The notes under the pieces: model-generated | The model's database searches: none | The model's input: the letters and a program-made list of their open reading frames with translations, nothing else | What the model was told of the DNA's origin: nothing | Source of the DNA: Enterocloster bolteae | Lineage (GTDB): Bacteria > Bacillota_A > Clostridia > Lachnospirales > Lachnospiraceae | Direction of reading: 5' to 3' | Assembly (NCBI GenBank): GCA_021769025.1 | Contig: JAETTS010000034.1 | Location: forward strand, 1 to 12,865 | DNA length: 12,865 bases | Part shown: in pieces, positions 1 through 7,728 of the stretch | Layout: the number at the start of each line of letters is the position of its first letter | How positions within the stretch are numbered: position 1 is the first letter of the stretch | Program-made: the position numbers and the translations under genes

Positions 1-1462
1 AAAATGCCGCCGCCAGCTGAATCATTGTGCAGTTGAAGTTCTGCCCAAAGGAATTGGTAGCCAGATCCATCGGCCCCATTTTCCCAATCCGGTATACCAA
101 AGTGCTGGCATCCGCCTCCCCTACCAGGTCAATACCGGTCCCGCTGCCGAAATTAAACAGATCCTGGTACTTTTTAAAGACCTCTTTTCCTTCCATGGAT
201 GCCATCTGCATCATAGCATCATTGCAGGAAACCATCAGGGTCTCGTCCAGCTGGAGATCTCCGTGTCCGCCTTTTAAATACGCAGTACATTTTACAAGCT
301 GCCCTGCAATGGTCTGATAGCCGTCACAGTGAAAATGGGTGTTGGCATTTATGATCCCTTCTTCTAAGGCGGCTGCCACCGTAAAAACCTTGGCAGGTGA
401 TCCTGGCTCATAGGTGTCGCTTAAACAGAAATTCCTCCACTGCTGATTCCAGGCTTCCACCTTCTCCTCATCGGTCATGCGGTCGATCTCCGCCTGGGTG
501 TAGGTACCGGTTAAATCTCTGGGATTGTTTAAATCATAGGATTTATCAGTGGCCATCGCCAGGATCTCCCCATTCTGGGGATTCATTACCACCACGCCGA
601 TTTGCTTGCTGCCTACCTCGGTCATCCACTGCCGGATCCGCTCCTCCACCAGCGTCTGAATGTAGATGTCAATGGTGGATACCACGGTGTTTCCGTTTTC
701 CGCAGGCTTTATATTGGCCTCCATATTGGAATCGTCATTTAAGTATCCGTACTCTCTTCCATTGGTGCCCATCAGTGTCTCATTGTAATACTGCTCAATA
801 CCGTTGCTTCCGCTGGAACCGTCGCTGCTGGTAAATCCGATGATATTGCACGCCAGCGAATTGTAGGGGTATACTCTTTTGTACTCATCCTCAAACCATA
901 CGCCTTTGATCCGGTTGGCAATTCCCGCCTCATAGTTGGCTTTGTTGGTCTCGGAGGCCAATGTCTCGAAGGCCTCCTTCTTATCAAAGGTCAGCCGTCT
1001 CTCATAACGGATGTACTGGGAATCCGGATTCTCCTCAATCAGGCTGATAAGCTCCGCCCGGTCATAACCAAAACAGGTTACCAGCGCATCCACAGTGGGC
1101 TGAAGATAGAGTTCTTTTTTTGAACTGATCTGATTGGGATCCAGAATTAAATTGTACACTTTTTCGCTGGTTGCCAGATAGGTGCCGTTGCGATCCACAA
1201 TGTCACCCCTTCGGTAGGGAAGCACCCTGCTGTCATAAGTAGAATGCTGAGACAAAACAATCTTGGTAAACTCCTCATTGTTCTGTTTTACGATCCGGTA
1301 CAGAACCATGCTAAGTGAAAGTAAAGCCAGCATGATCACCAGAACCGTGACTGCCAGCTTTTCTTGTACATAGGATGAGACTTTGTTCTTCTTCTTTTTT
1401 TTATGAGGAATCTGTTCTCTCTCTTCCTCTCTTCTTGGTCTAATTTGCTGGGATGTCCTCAT
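1..1462 (-). CDS. Class B penicillin-binding protein (FtsI/SpoVD type), 3' end outside window
   Basis: D,D-transpeptidase that cross-links peptidoglycan at the division septum or in the spore cortex. About 487 codons are present; the C-terminus lies beyond position 1. The start at 1462 (MRTSQQ) is the first ATG in frame and overlaps the end of ftsL by 23 bases. Seen in order: a basic cytoplasmic tail with a Lys run near residues 21-26, one membrane anchor at about 34-57, an N-terminal dimerisation domain including PYRRGDIVDRNG (81-92), and the transpeptidase domain from about 285. The active-site SxxK is present as SPAK (Ser354, Lys357) inside YEPGSPAKVFT, and SxN is present as SCN (411-413). 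The KTG box and any C-terminal PASTA domain would be outside the window, so FtsI and SpoVD cannot be told apart. Position directly after ftsL fits either. Family assignment is very secure, exact role less so. Confidence 0.93.
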   Translation of the reverse strand, partial: MRTSQQIRPRREEEREQIPHKKKKKNKVSSYVQEKLAVTVLVIMLALLSLSMVLYRIVKQNNEEFTKIVLSQHSTYDSRVLPYRRGDIVDRNGTYLATSEKVYNLILDPNQISSKKELYLQPTVDALVTCFGYDRAELISLIEENPDSQYIRYERRLTFDKKEAFETLASETNKANYEAGIANRIKGVWFEDEYKRVYPYNSLACNIIGFTSSDGSSGSNGIEQYYNETLMGTNGREYGYLNDDSNMEANIKPAENGNTVVSTIDIYIQTLVEERIRQWMTEVGSKQIGVVVMNPQNGEILAMATDKSYDLNNPRDLTGTYTQAEIDRMTDEEKVEAWNQQWRNFCLSDTYEPGSPAKVFTVAAALEEGIINANTHFHCDGYQTIAGQLVKCTAYLKGGHGDLQLDETLMVSCNDAMMQMASMEGKEVFKKYQDLFNFGSGTGIDLVGEADASTLVYRIGKMGPMDLATNSFGQNFNCTMIQLAAAF

Positions 1463-1946
1463 CTTGTCTTACATACTCGCTTTCTGTCTTGTCATACATA
1501 AGGACTTGATCTTTATTGGCATATACCATACCAAGTTCTTCCGTTGCCACTTTGTATACATAGTCCAAATCCACATAGATATTGATTCTGGTCTCCAACG
1601 TGTCATTTTCGGTTTTCAAGGTGTTTAGCTGCTGCTCCAAATCCTTGATAGTATCCATCCTGGCAGTCATGCCGGATTGAAGCCGTATGTAATTCACACA
1701 AATGTACAGCGCGCAGCATGATGCGGCCACCAGTGCAGCTACATATGGCAGGTTCATGGAAAGCGCCTTTTCCTGATTCCGCCGTCTTCTCAGTACCTCT
1801 TTGGATTCTCTATGTTTTTTTTGCCGTTCTTGTTTTTCCCGATGCTTTGAAGGAGTCTGTTGCGGTTCTGGTTTCAGAACCGTATTCCCATGCACATAAA
1901 CCTCTTCGTAGGCCTGTCTCTTTGGTCTTGGTCTTGTGGATGCCAT
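1440..1946 (-). CDS. ftsL: Cell division protein FtsL
   Basis: Small bitopic divisome protein that, with FtsB/DivIC-type partners, recruits and activates the septal transpeptidase. The 168-residue product has a long charged cytoplasmic tail rich in Lys, Arg and Gln (1-63), one membrane span at about 67-89, and an extracytoplasmic coiled coil at about 94-122 with a leucine-type heptad pattern (DLEQQLNTLKTENDTLETR). A short tail follows containing EELGM, which resembles the segment after the coiled coil in this family. FtsL sequences diverge fast, so identification rests on topology plus position between rsmH and the penicillin-binding protein. The start is preceded by AAAGGAG at a good distance, 12 bases after the rsmH stop, and the 3' end overlaps the next gene by 23 bases. 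Confidence 0.88.
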   Translation of the reverse strand: MASTRPRPKRQAYEEVYVHGNTVLKPEPQQTPSKHREKQERQKKHRESKEVLRRRRNQEKALSMNLPYVAALVAASCCALYICVNYIRLQSGMTARMDTIKDLEQQLNTLKTENDTLETRINIYVDLDYVYKVATEELGMVYANKDQVLMYDKTESEYVRQDEDIPAN

Positions 1947-1958
1947 ACTTGTCTCCTT

Positions 1959-2894
1959 TCATCCCCGCTCAAAAACCCTTAACTTTGAACTTTTCGCCCG
2001 TTTGTTCTCCTCAATCTCTCTTTCGCTTGGTACAATTGGTTTTCTGGTAATCACCTTTCCTTTGCTTTTTCTGCCGCACACGCACACAGGAAATCCCGGC
2101 GGGCAGATGCACGGGTTCTCGTTCTCCCGAAACCGATTCTTTACAATCCTATCCTCTAAGGAATGGAAGGTGATGATGCTTAACCTTCCCCCTGGATTTA
2201 ACAGGTCAATCATAGTATCGATGGAATCATTCAATACGTCTAACTCATGGTTTAGCTCAATGCGGACAGCCTGAAAGGTCCGCTTGGCCGGATGGCCGCC
2301 GGTGGCCCGCATCTTCATGGGAATGGCAGCCTTTATGATCTCTGTCAGCTGCCCTGTGGTCTCGATCCGTTTCTCCTGCCGGGCTTTCACAATATGCCTG
2401 GCAATATTTTTTGCAAATTTTTCCTCCCCATAGTCACGGATGATCCGGTACAGCTCCATCTCCCCGTACTCATTGATGATGTCAGCCGCCGTCACAGGGT
2501 TTCGCACATCCATGCGCATATCTAAAGGCGCATCCTCCCGGTAGGAGAATCCTCTGTCCGGCGTATCCAGCTGGTAGGAGGAAACCCCAAGATCCAGATA
2601 GATTCCATCTACCCTTTCAATCTCTAACCCTTCAAGAATCTGTTTTATCTTCTGATAATTATCTCTTACAATCGTAACATTGCCACCAAATGCTGATAAC
2701 CGCTCAGAGGCTGCCTGTATCGCATCTTCGTCCTGGTCAATTCCGATCAACCTCCCGCTGCCCCTTAGCCGCCGACACACCTGGCCTGCATGGCCGCCAC
2801 CTCCCAGTGTTCCATCTACATATATACCGTCTGGCTTTATATTCAAACTGTCGATGGTCTCTTCAAGCAGTACGGACTTGTGCTTAAATATCAT
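1959..2894 (-). CDS. rsmH: 16S rRNA (cytosine(1402)-N(4))-methyltransferase RsmH
   Basis: S-adenosylmethionine-dependent enzyme (formerly MraW) that methylates N4 of C1402 in 16S rRNA, in the decoding centre. The 311-residue length is normal. Visible hallmarks: HKSVLLEE at the N-terminus, the glycine-rich cofactor loop [11 protein letters not shown] (27-37), [10 protein letters not shown] near 101-110, the conserved [16 protein letters not shown] stretch, [15 protein letters not shown] near 240, and the C-terminal Cys-rich [13 protein letters not shown]. The start codon overlaps the mraZ stop as ATGA (2891-2894), so translation is probably coupled. Second gene of the division operon. Confidence 0.98.
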   Translation of the reverse strand: MIFKHKSVLLEETIDSLNIKPDGIYVDGTLGGGGHAGQVCRRLRGSGRLIGIDQDEDAIQAASERLSAFGGNVTIVRDNYQKIKQILEGLEIERVDGIYLDLGVSSYQLDTPDRGFSYREDAPLDMRMDVRNPVTAADIINEYGEMELYRIIRDYGEEKFAKNIARHIVKARQEKRIETTGQLTEIIKAAIPMKMRATGGHPAKRTFQAVRIELNHELDVLNDSIDTMIDLLNPGGRLSIITFHSLEDRIVKNRFRENENPCICPPGFPVCVCGRKSKGKVITRKPIVPSEREIEENKRAKSSKLRVFERG

Positions 2895-3316
2895 ATGCCC
2901 AGGCCTTCCATATTCTCTGCAATCTCCTCCATGTCATCATATACATTGGCTTTTGTCCAGGATTCTTTGCTCCATATTTCAATACGGCTTCCCACCCCTA
3001 CCAGCACAGCATCCTTGTCAATGCCTGCAAATTCTCTTAAGATGGCCGGAAGAAGAATCCTTCCCTGTTTGTCTACTTCACAAGCGGAGGCTCCTGCCAG
3101 GAAAAATCTGGCAAACTTTCTGGCGTTGGTGTTGGTGAGAGGCAGTGCGTGAAGCTTTTCTTCCAGGGCTTTCCATTCCGTATTGTCATATGCAAAAAGG
3201 CAGCCGTCTAAGCCCTTGGTTACTACGAACTCGTCGCCTAACTGCTCCCGGAATTTTGAAGGGACAATGAGTCGTCCCTTTGCATCTACTGTATGACTGT
3301 ACTCACCCATGAACAT
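2891..3316 (-). CDS. mraZ: Transcriptional regulator / division cluster protein MraZ
   Basis: DNA-binding protein of the MraZ family that autoregulates the division and cell wall cluster. The 141 residues contain the two expected SpoVT/AbrB-like half-domains, each with its DxxxR motif: DAKGR in [16 protein letters not shown] (residues 9-24) and DKQGR in the second half (about 82-86) followed by [13 protein letters not shown]. The protein is known to form rings and to bind tandem direct repeats just upstream of its own gene; such an array is present at 3403-3450. The start at 3316 (MFMGEY) has AGGTGAG upstream at good spacing; the second Met two codons later is possible but less well placed. 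First gene of the operon. Confidence 0.97.
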   Translation of the reverse strand: MFMGEYSHTVDAKGRLIVPSKFREQLGDEFVVTKGLDGCLFAYDNTEWKALEEKLHALPLTNTNARKFARFFLAGASACEVDKQGRILLPAILREFAGIDKDAVLVGVGSRIEIWSKESWTKANVYDDMEEIAENMEGLGI

Positions 3317-3402
3317 ACTTACTCACCTGCCATCTGCTCTGGCTCTCCTGGAAATGTCTGCAGGGGCTTCTCCGAACATCCTCCCCGCCGCCACACACAA
3401 TT

Positions 3403-3450
3403 CCACTTTATAACCATTTTCTACCACTTCACTCCACTTTCCACCACTTG
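3403..3450 (-). promoter_or_regulatory. Tandem MraZ-box array upstream of mraZ
   Basis: Read on the minus strand there are five copies of an AAAGTGG-like heptamer: CAAGTGG (3444-3450), AAAGTGG (3434-3440), GAAGTGG (3424-3430), AAAATGG (3414-3420) and AAAGTGG (3403-3409). Successive copies are 10, 10, 10 and 11 bases apart, so they face the same side of the helix. This matches the known MraZ recognition pattern of short G-rich direct repeats with a period near 10 (TGGGN repeats in E. coli, AAAGTG repeats in mollicutes, as I recall them). The array starts right after the predicted transcription start, so MraZ binding would block RNA polymerase. Confidence 0.85.
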
Positions 3451-3459
3451 TGTATCTTA

Positions 3460-3488
3460 ATTCTAGTACAAACCCTTGGAAATGGCAA
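3460..3488 (-). promoter_or_regulatory. Sigma-A promoter of the mraZ division operon
   Basis: On the minus strand TTGCCA (3483-3488) and TAGAAT (3460-3465) are separated by exactly 17 bases. The predicted start site, near 3453, lies just before the MraZ-box array, leaving a leader of about 135 bases before mraZ. Confidence 0.75.
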
Positions 3489-3510
3489 GGAAAACTTCTA
3501 AAAAATTCAC

Positions 3511-3548
3511 AAAAAAAGAAGGCAGCTGCAAGGTTATCCACAGCCGCC
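3511..3548 (-). terminator. Intrinsic terminator after the lgt / spo0E-like pair
   Basis: On the minus strand GGCGGCTG (3541-3548) pairs with CAGCTGCC (3521-3528), 8 pairs with one G-U, around a 12-base loop, followed by TTCTTTTTTT (3511-3520). It lies 17 bases past the stop of the small Spo0E-like gene and just upstream of the mraZ promoter, so it isolates the two transcription units. The loop contains, on the plus strand, a perfect TTATCCACA (3534-3542). Confidence 0.8.
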
Positions 3549-3565
3549 CCCAAATATAGTATTGA

Positions 3566-3721
3566 CTAATATTCTGCTACAATATATTGTTCAATCAAAG
3601 AATCCAGTTCAACACTGTTTTTATAAATCTCGTCGTATTGCCGTTTTTCATCAATGCTTTGGTCCAAGGCCTTCCTAGCCACCTCGATCTGATGAATTAA
3701 TTCTTCTTTAGAACTTGTCAT
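3566..3721 (-). CDS. Spo0E-family aspartyl-phosphate phosphatase, 51 residues
   Basis: A very small gene. The product begins MTSSKEELIHQIEVARKALD and carries the family signature SVELDSLIEQY (residues 36-46), matching the Spo0E-like pattern SxxLDxLIxxY after a first helix and a short turn. Members of the family are two-helix hairpins that dephosphorylate Spo0A-P or related response regulators and so delay sporulation or other Spo0A-driven states. The start codon overlaps the lgt stop as ATGA (3718-3721), and the ribosome binding site GGAGAGG lies inside the end of lgt, so it is co-transcribed and probably translationally coupled. The family assignment is firm; the regulator it acts on is not known. 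Confidence 0.88.
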   Translation of the reverse strand: MTSSKEELIHQIEVARKALDQSIDEKRQYDEIYKNSVELDSLIEQYIVAEY

Positions 3722-4599
3722 ACTACCTCTCCTTTATGTATGTTTTTTAGCTTCATGTGTTTGTACAATAAAATAGATGCTGATGTGAATACCAAAATCA
3801 TGGATAATGCCTGGGAAACAGGAACGCCTGTTCCGAAGAAAAGTAACTGGTCTGTACGGAGCCCTTCAATCCAGCTTCTGCCCAAGCCATATCCAAGCAG
3901 GTAAATAAGCAACATCTCTCCATCGAATTGTTTATGATGCCGATACCATAACATAAAAAGCAAAAGTCCTAGATTCCATATCGATTCATACAGAAATGTG
4001 GGGTGCACCTGAATAAACTCCACACCAGATTCTACAATCAGATTGTCCAACAGTTCTTGTGAAATCATGCTTTCATCCACCAGAGAACGCTTGATCCTCA
4101 TTGCAAAAAGGCTGTCTGTATAACCTCCAAACGCTTCACAGTTAAAAAAATTTCCCCATCTTCCGATGCTCTGGCCAAGTACCAATCCCAGGCAGCCAGT
4201 GTCCGCCATGGAGACAAAGGATAAGTTTTTTACCTTGGTAAACACAAGCAGCGTCAGCACAGCCGCTATGACTCCTCCGTAAATTGCCAGTCCTCCTGCC
4301 CGTAAATTCAGCACTTGAATAACATTATCTTTGTAAAGATTCCAGTTAAAAACCACATAGTAAATGCGGGCTCCTACGATTGAAAAGATTATTGCATATA
4401 ATGCAAAATCAAAATAAACGTCAGGATCCTGTCCTCTGCGTCTGGCATCAGATTGAGCAAGCAAAAGACCAAATAGCATTCCGACGCCAATGATGATCCC
4501 ATAAAAAGCAATCGGGAACCCAAATACAGAGATATTCTTTCGCAAGTGTTCAATGCCCAGGCCCAGATGTACGAAACGAATATCTGCTGGTGTTTCCAT
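3718..4599 (-). CDS. lgt: Prolipoprotein diacylglyceryl transferase Lgt
   Basis: Integral membrane enzyme that moves diacylglycerol from phosphatidylglycerol to the lipobox cysteine of prolipoproteins, the first step of lipoprotein maturation. The 293 residues are a normal length. Hydrophobic spans are seen near 28-49, 65-86, 104-121, 133-146, 206-219, 228-241 and 262-279. Signature GRWGNFFNCEAFGG (146-159) holds the conserved Arg and Asn; GGLAIYGG (102-109) has Tyr where the E. coli enzyme has its His103, which is common in Gram-positive versions; HPTFLYES (199-206) and the IEGLRTDQL stretch near the C-terminus are also typical. GGGAGG precedes the start. It has its own promoter and overlaps the spo0E-like gene. 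The lipoprotein reductase at 9611-11470 would be one of its substrates. Confidence 0.97.
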   Translation of the reverse strand: METPADIRFVHLGLGIEHLRKNISVFGFPIAFYGIIIGVGMLFGLLLAQSDARRRGQDPDVYFDFALYAIIFSIVGARIYYVVFNWNLYKDNVIQVLNLRAGGLAIYGGVIAAVLTLLVFTKVKNLSFVSMADTGCLGLVLGQSIGRWGNFFNCEAFGGYTDSLFAMRIKRSLVDESMISQELLDNLIVESGVEFIQVHPTFLYESIWNLGLLLFMLWYRHHKQFDGEMLLIYLLGYGLGRSWIEGLRTDQLLFFGTGVPVSQALSMILVFTSASILLYKHMKLKNIHKGEVV

Positions 4600-4626
4600 G
4601 TATGCACCTCCCTTGAATTTTTCTTC

Positions 4627-4655
4627 ATTTTACCCCTAAATTCACGAAAAATCAA
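4627..4655 (-). promoter_or_regulatory. Sigma-A promoter of lgt
   Basis: On the minus strand TTGATT (4650-4655) and TAAAAT (4627-4632) are separated by 17 bases; the start of lgt follows about 20 bases after the predicted transcription start. No convincing terminator lies between the kinase gene and this promoter, so some readthrough from upstream is possible. Confidence 0.75.
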
Positions 4656-4688
4656 TGACATTCGACCGACAGAATGCGGCAAGGTTCG

Positions 4689-4706
4689 ACATGGGAACGT
4701 TCATGT
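4689..4706. repeat. Imperfect inverted repeat upstream of the lgt promoter
   Basis: ACATGGGAACGTTCATGT contains a perfect GAACGTTC core with outer ACAT/ATGT arms interrupted by a GG bulge on one side. It sits about 34 bases upstream of the lgt -35 box and could be an operator. Nothing else supports this. Confidence 0.3.
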
Positions 4707-4750
4707 TGACGGGATGTGGGGAATGAGGGAAAATGTTGGCTGGAAGCTCC

Positions 4751-6265
4751 CTATCCTCTGCTCATCAATCCCTTCAAAGCTTCATACAGTCCAATATAAA
4801 TGTCATAATTTTTCTTATAGTTCTTATGGTTTGCCAGGTTAGGCTCATACCGTCTGGCAACCGTCACCGTCCGTGAAACTCCATCCTCAAAATCTGCATA
4901 GACCCCGGCTCCCACTCCGGCCAAAATTGCCGCCCCCAAGGTGGCCGCCGTGTCGGAACGGGGCACAATCAAAGGCTTTCCTGTGACATCGCTTTTTATC
5001 TGCATCCACAATTCCGAATTGGCGGATCCCCCTACTGCAATCAACTCTTTCACGTAAGCCCCCGCATTGCAGGCAATATCCAGATTATGCTTCAGCGAAT
5101 ACGCCACCCCTTCCATACATGAGCGGATCATATGTCCTTTTGTCTTTCCAAAATCCAGCCCATAAAACACCCCTTTCGCATGGGGGTCCCAGATGGGAGA
5201 CCGCTCGCCTGCCATATAAGGAAGGAAGATCAGTCCGTCGCTTCCAGGCGAAACGTTTGCAGCCTTGTCATTGTACTGCTCCAAAGCACTCCTTCCTTTT
5301 TCCAACGCCACGCTGCGTTCATACTCTCCAAGCTCTTTCTCCAGCCAGCGCATGACCCCTCCGCCTCCGGTGGTTCCTCCCTGCAAAAGCCACTGTCCCG
5401 GAACCACATGACGTCCAAGAATCAAGCGGGGATCCGCCCTGTATTCTTCCATACAGATGCTCATTCCTCCAGCCTGCCCTCCCTGCTCCTGGGTCTCTCC
5501 CGGATGAATCACACCGGCTCCAAGGGCAGCACATGCCGCGTCAAGTCCTCCCGCCGCCACAGGAGTTCCCGGTGCCAGGCCGGTCTGCTCTGCTGCCGTG
5601 TGTGTCACGGTACCGATGATTTGATGGCTGGGAACCATTTCCGGCAGAAGCCCAAAGGGAATCCCCATCTCCTCGCACATTTCTTCATTCCACCGCCCTG
5701 TCCCCATATCAAAGCAGTGAAGACCATATCCCTGGCTGATATCCTGGGACAACTTCCCTGTCAGGCGGTATACAATAAAACTGTTGGACTGGAGAATCTT
5801 ATAGGTTCTCTTGTACACCTGGGGAAGATTCTCTTTATACCACAGAATCTTGGCTGTGGTATAGGAGGGCTGCAGCATATTGCCGCACAACCCAAAGATT
5901 CGATCCGCCCCGATGCGCTCATTTAATTCATCACAGAGTTCTTGTGCCCTGGTATCCATCCAGATCGGCGTGTTGGCCAGAACATCTCCCTCCCTGTCAA
6001 TGGCAATGGCAGACCAACTCTGGCCGTCTATCCCTACCCCGGCAATGTCCGACGGAGCCGTGCCACTGTCCGACAACACCCTCCGGACCGTATGACAGAC
6101 CGCATCCCACCATTCATCCGGATTCTGCTCTGCCCACCCAGGCCTTGGATAATAGACAGGATATGCCCCGGAACTCATTGCCACCACCTTTCCATCCTCG
6201 GAAAACAGCGCGGCCTTGCAGGCGCTGGTTCCTATGTCAATTCCTAACAAATATTGTTTCGCCAT
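4751..6265 (-). CDS. xylB: FGGY-family sugar kinase, annotated xylulokinase
   Basis: ATP-dependent cytoplasmic kinase of the FGGY family, 504 residues, a normal length. The first ATPase half starts with DIGTSACKAALF (10-21, phosphate loop), and WMDTRAQ (102-108) matches the conserved W-D-R sugar-site segment. The second half has the presumed catalytic Asp242 in GGLDAACAALGAG (239-251), then ERSPIWDPHAKGVFYGL and the nucleotide-site glycines in AVGGSANSELW. Xylulokinases usually carry GQMHG near residue 81; here the same place reads GQSWS (81-85), so the true substrate could be another ketose or polyol. AAGGAG precedes the start. The gene stands alone: the ychF terminator lies upstream and lgt has its own promoter. 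I could not find a clear promoter in the 122 bases between that terminator and the start. No xylose isomerase or transporter is in the window. Confidence 0.8.
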   Translation of the reverse strand: MAKQYLLGIDIGTSACKAALFSEDGKVVAMSSGAYPVYYPRPGWAEQNPDEWWDAVCHTVRRVLSDSGTAPSDIAGVGIDGQSWSAIAIDREGDVLANTPIWMDTRAQELCDELNERIGADRIFGLCGNMLQPSYTTAKILWYKENLPQVYKRTYKILQSNSFIVYRLTGKLSQDISQGYGLHCFDMGTGRWNEEMCEEMGIPFGLLPEMVPSHQIIGTVTHTAAEQTGLAPGTPVAAGGLDAACAALGAGVIHPGETQEQGGQAGGMSICMEEYRADPRLILGRHVVPGQWLLQGGTTGGGGVMRWLEKELGEYERSVALEKGRSALEQYNDKAANVSPGSDGLIFLPYMAGERSPIWDPHAKGVFYGLDFGKTKGHMIRSCMEGVAYSLKHNLDIACNAGAYVKELIAVGGSANSELWMQIKSDVTGKPLIVPRSDTAATLGAAILAGVGAGVYADFEDGVSRTVTVARRYEPNLANHKNYKKNYDIYIGLYEALKGLMSRG

Positions 6266-6387
6266 CGGTTCATTCTCCTTACCTGCACGGTTCTTCTCCC
6301 CACCGTTTTAATCAGATGCTCTTTCGGCTCTCTCTTACACCTGTCTCTGCTAACAGACTGGCACAAAAGAAGTTCTCGGTGACAAAT

Positions 6388-6443
6388 TTAAAAAAGGAAC
6401 TGCAAGAAACCAAGCTTATCCACCCCATTTCTTCACAGTTCCT
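6388..6443 (-). terminator. Intrinsic terminator after ychF
   Basis: On the minus strand AGGAACTG (6436-6443) pairs with CAGTTCCT (6395-6402), and inside it AAGAAA (6428-6433) pairs with TTTCTT (6404-6409), giving 14 pairs with a small asymmetric bulge and an 18-base loop, followed directly by a T run. It begins about 70 bases after the ychF stop. The rest of 6266-6513 shows no gene. Confidence 0.82.
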
Positions 6444-6513
6444 GAAATGCCATTCTCTCTCACTAATCTGCTTCCATTCTCGCCTTCCACAGCATGTCCT
6501 ATGATTTCATTTC

Positions 6514-7611
6514 CTAGACATTAAACCGGAACAAGATCACGTCCCCGTCCTGAACCACATAATCCTTACCCTCCAGGCGCACCAGCCCCTTCTCTCTTGC
6601 GGCTGCGTAAGCGCCGCAATCCAGCAGATCCTGATAATTCACGACCTCAGCCCTGATGAACCCTCTCTCAAAATCCGAATGGATCTTTCCGGCAGCCTGG
6701 GGCGCCTTAGTCCCCTTCTTGATGGTCCACGCCCGGGTCTCGTCTTCCCCGGAGGTCAAGAAGCTTAACAGGCCAAGCAAGCTGTAGCTGGCTGCAATCA
6801 GTTTCTCAAGGCCAGATTCTTTCAATCCTAAATCCTCTAAGAACATGGCTTTCTCGTCATCCTCCAGTTCCGCAATCTCCTGCTCAATCTGGGCACAAAT
6901 GACAAATACCTGGCAGTCATTCTCCTGGGCAAACCGGCGGACACTCTGTACATAAGTATTGGAACCGCCGTCATCTGGCAGATCCTCCTCGCTTACATTG
7001 GCAGCGAAGATAACTGGCTTCCAGGTTAATAGATTTAACGAGTTTAGAAACGCCAGATCGTCCTCATCCTCACACGGAAAGCTGCGGGCCAATTTCCCTT
7101 CCTCCAAAAACTCCTTCATAGATTTTAATAATTCCACTTCTTTCGCCAGGGACTTGTCATTAAAGGCGCTTTTGGAGGTCTTGGCAATCCGCCGCTCCAG
7201 AATCTCGATGTCCGAGAAGATCAGTTCCAGATTGATGGTCTCAATATCTCTTAAGGGATCGATGGAACCGTCTACATGGACCACATTGGTATCTTCAAAG
7301 CAGCGAACCACATGAACAATGGCATCTACCTCGCGGATGTTGGATAAAAACTGGTTGCCCAACCCTTCCCCTTTGGATGCTCCCTTCACAAGCCCCGCAA
7401 TATCCACAAATTCGATGACTGCAGGTGTAACCTTCTTCGAGTGGTATAAGTCACCTAACATCTTAAGCCTTACATCGGGAACTGCCACCACTCCCACATT
7501 GGGATCGATGGTGCAGAAAGGATAGTTGGCGGACTCTGCTCCTGCCTTTGTTAAGGAATTAAACAATGTACTTTTGCCCACATTGGGCAGACCGACGATG
7601 CCAAGTTTCAT
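6514..7611 (-). CDS. ychF: Redox-regulated ATPase YchF (Obg family)
   Basis: Universally conserved Obg-family P-loop ATPase linked to ribosome binding and stress responses. From Met at 7611 the product is 365 residues, close to the usual 363. The P-loop is GLPNVGKST (7-15), the Walker B/G3 region is [20 protein letters not shown], and the G4 position reads NVSE in place of the NKxD of true GTPases, which is the known reason YchF prefers ATP. The C-terminal TGS domain (about 280-365) closes with the typical [16 protein letters not shown]. The frame is open to a GTG at 7623, but AGGTGA at 7618-7623 sits 6 bases before the ATG at 7611, and [15 protein letters not shown] is the family's usual beginning, so 7611 is preferred. 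Single-gene unit with its own promoter and terminator. Confidence 0.97.
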   Translation of the reverse strand: MKLGIVGLPNVGKSTLFNSLTKAGAESANYPFCTIDPNVGVVAVPDVRLKMLGDLYHSKKVTPAVIEFVDIAGLVKGASKGEGLGNQFLSNIREVDAIVHVVRCFEDTNVVHVDGSIDPLRDIETINLELIFSDIEILERRIAKTSKSAFNDKSLAKEVELLKSMKEFLEEGKLARSFPCEDEDDLAFLNSLNLLTWKPVIFAANVSEEDLPDDGGSNTYVQSVRRFAQENDCQVFVICAQIEQEIAELEDDEKAMFLEDLGLKESGLEKLIAASYSLLGLLSFLTSGEDETRAWTIKKGTKAPQAAGKIHSDFERGFIRAEVVNYQDLLDCGAYAAAREKGLVRLEGKDYVVQDGDVILFRFNV

Positions 7612-7629
7612 TTTTATCGTCACCTGTTC

Positions 7630-7650
7630 AAAAAACCTTGATTTTCAAGG
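7630..7650 (-). promoter_or_regulatory. Small terminator-like hairpin in the ychF leader
   Basis: On the minus strand CCTTG (7646-7650) pairs with CAAGG (7636-7640) around AAAAT and is followed by six T residues (7630-7635). It lies between the ychF promoter and its ribosome binding site. The stem is only 5 pairs, so it may be a weak attenuator or chance. Confidence 0.3.
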
Positions 7651-7728
7651 GTTTCTGCCTTTCTTTTTATTTTTACCACACAATCTACTACACAATTTTC
7701 CAGCAAAAAGAGTCTGATACAAGCCAAT

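Noticed and set aside
3323..3553. A 76-codon minus-strand frame upstream of mraZ
   Set aside because: It runs through the terminator, promoter and MraZ-box array, has no good ribosome binding site and its product is compositionally odd; regulatory DNA explains it better.
4692..4703. GAACGTTC as a possible LexA (SOS) box upstream of lgt
   Set aside because: The Gram-positive LexA site needs four bases between GAAC and GTTC; here there is none.
4600..4750. A terminator after the sugar kinase gene
   Set aside because: Only short GGGA/TCCC-type pairings without a T run are visible, so no terminator is called.
5132..5926. A 264-codon plus-strand frame inside the sugar kinase gene
   Set aside because: Antisense to a full-length, motif-complete FGGY kinase; no family features or ribosome binding site.
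7612..7623. Upstream GTG start adding four residues to YchF
   Set aside because: Its ribosome binding site would be poorly placed, whereas AGGTGA is well placed for the ATG at 7611, which also gives the family's standard N-terminus.
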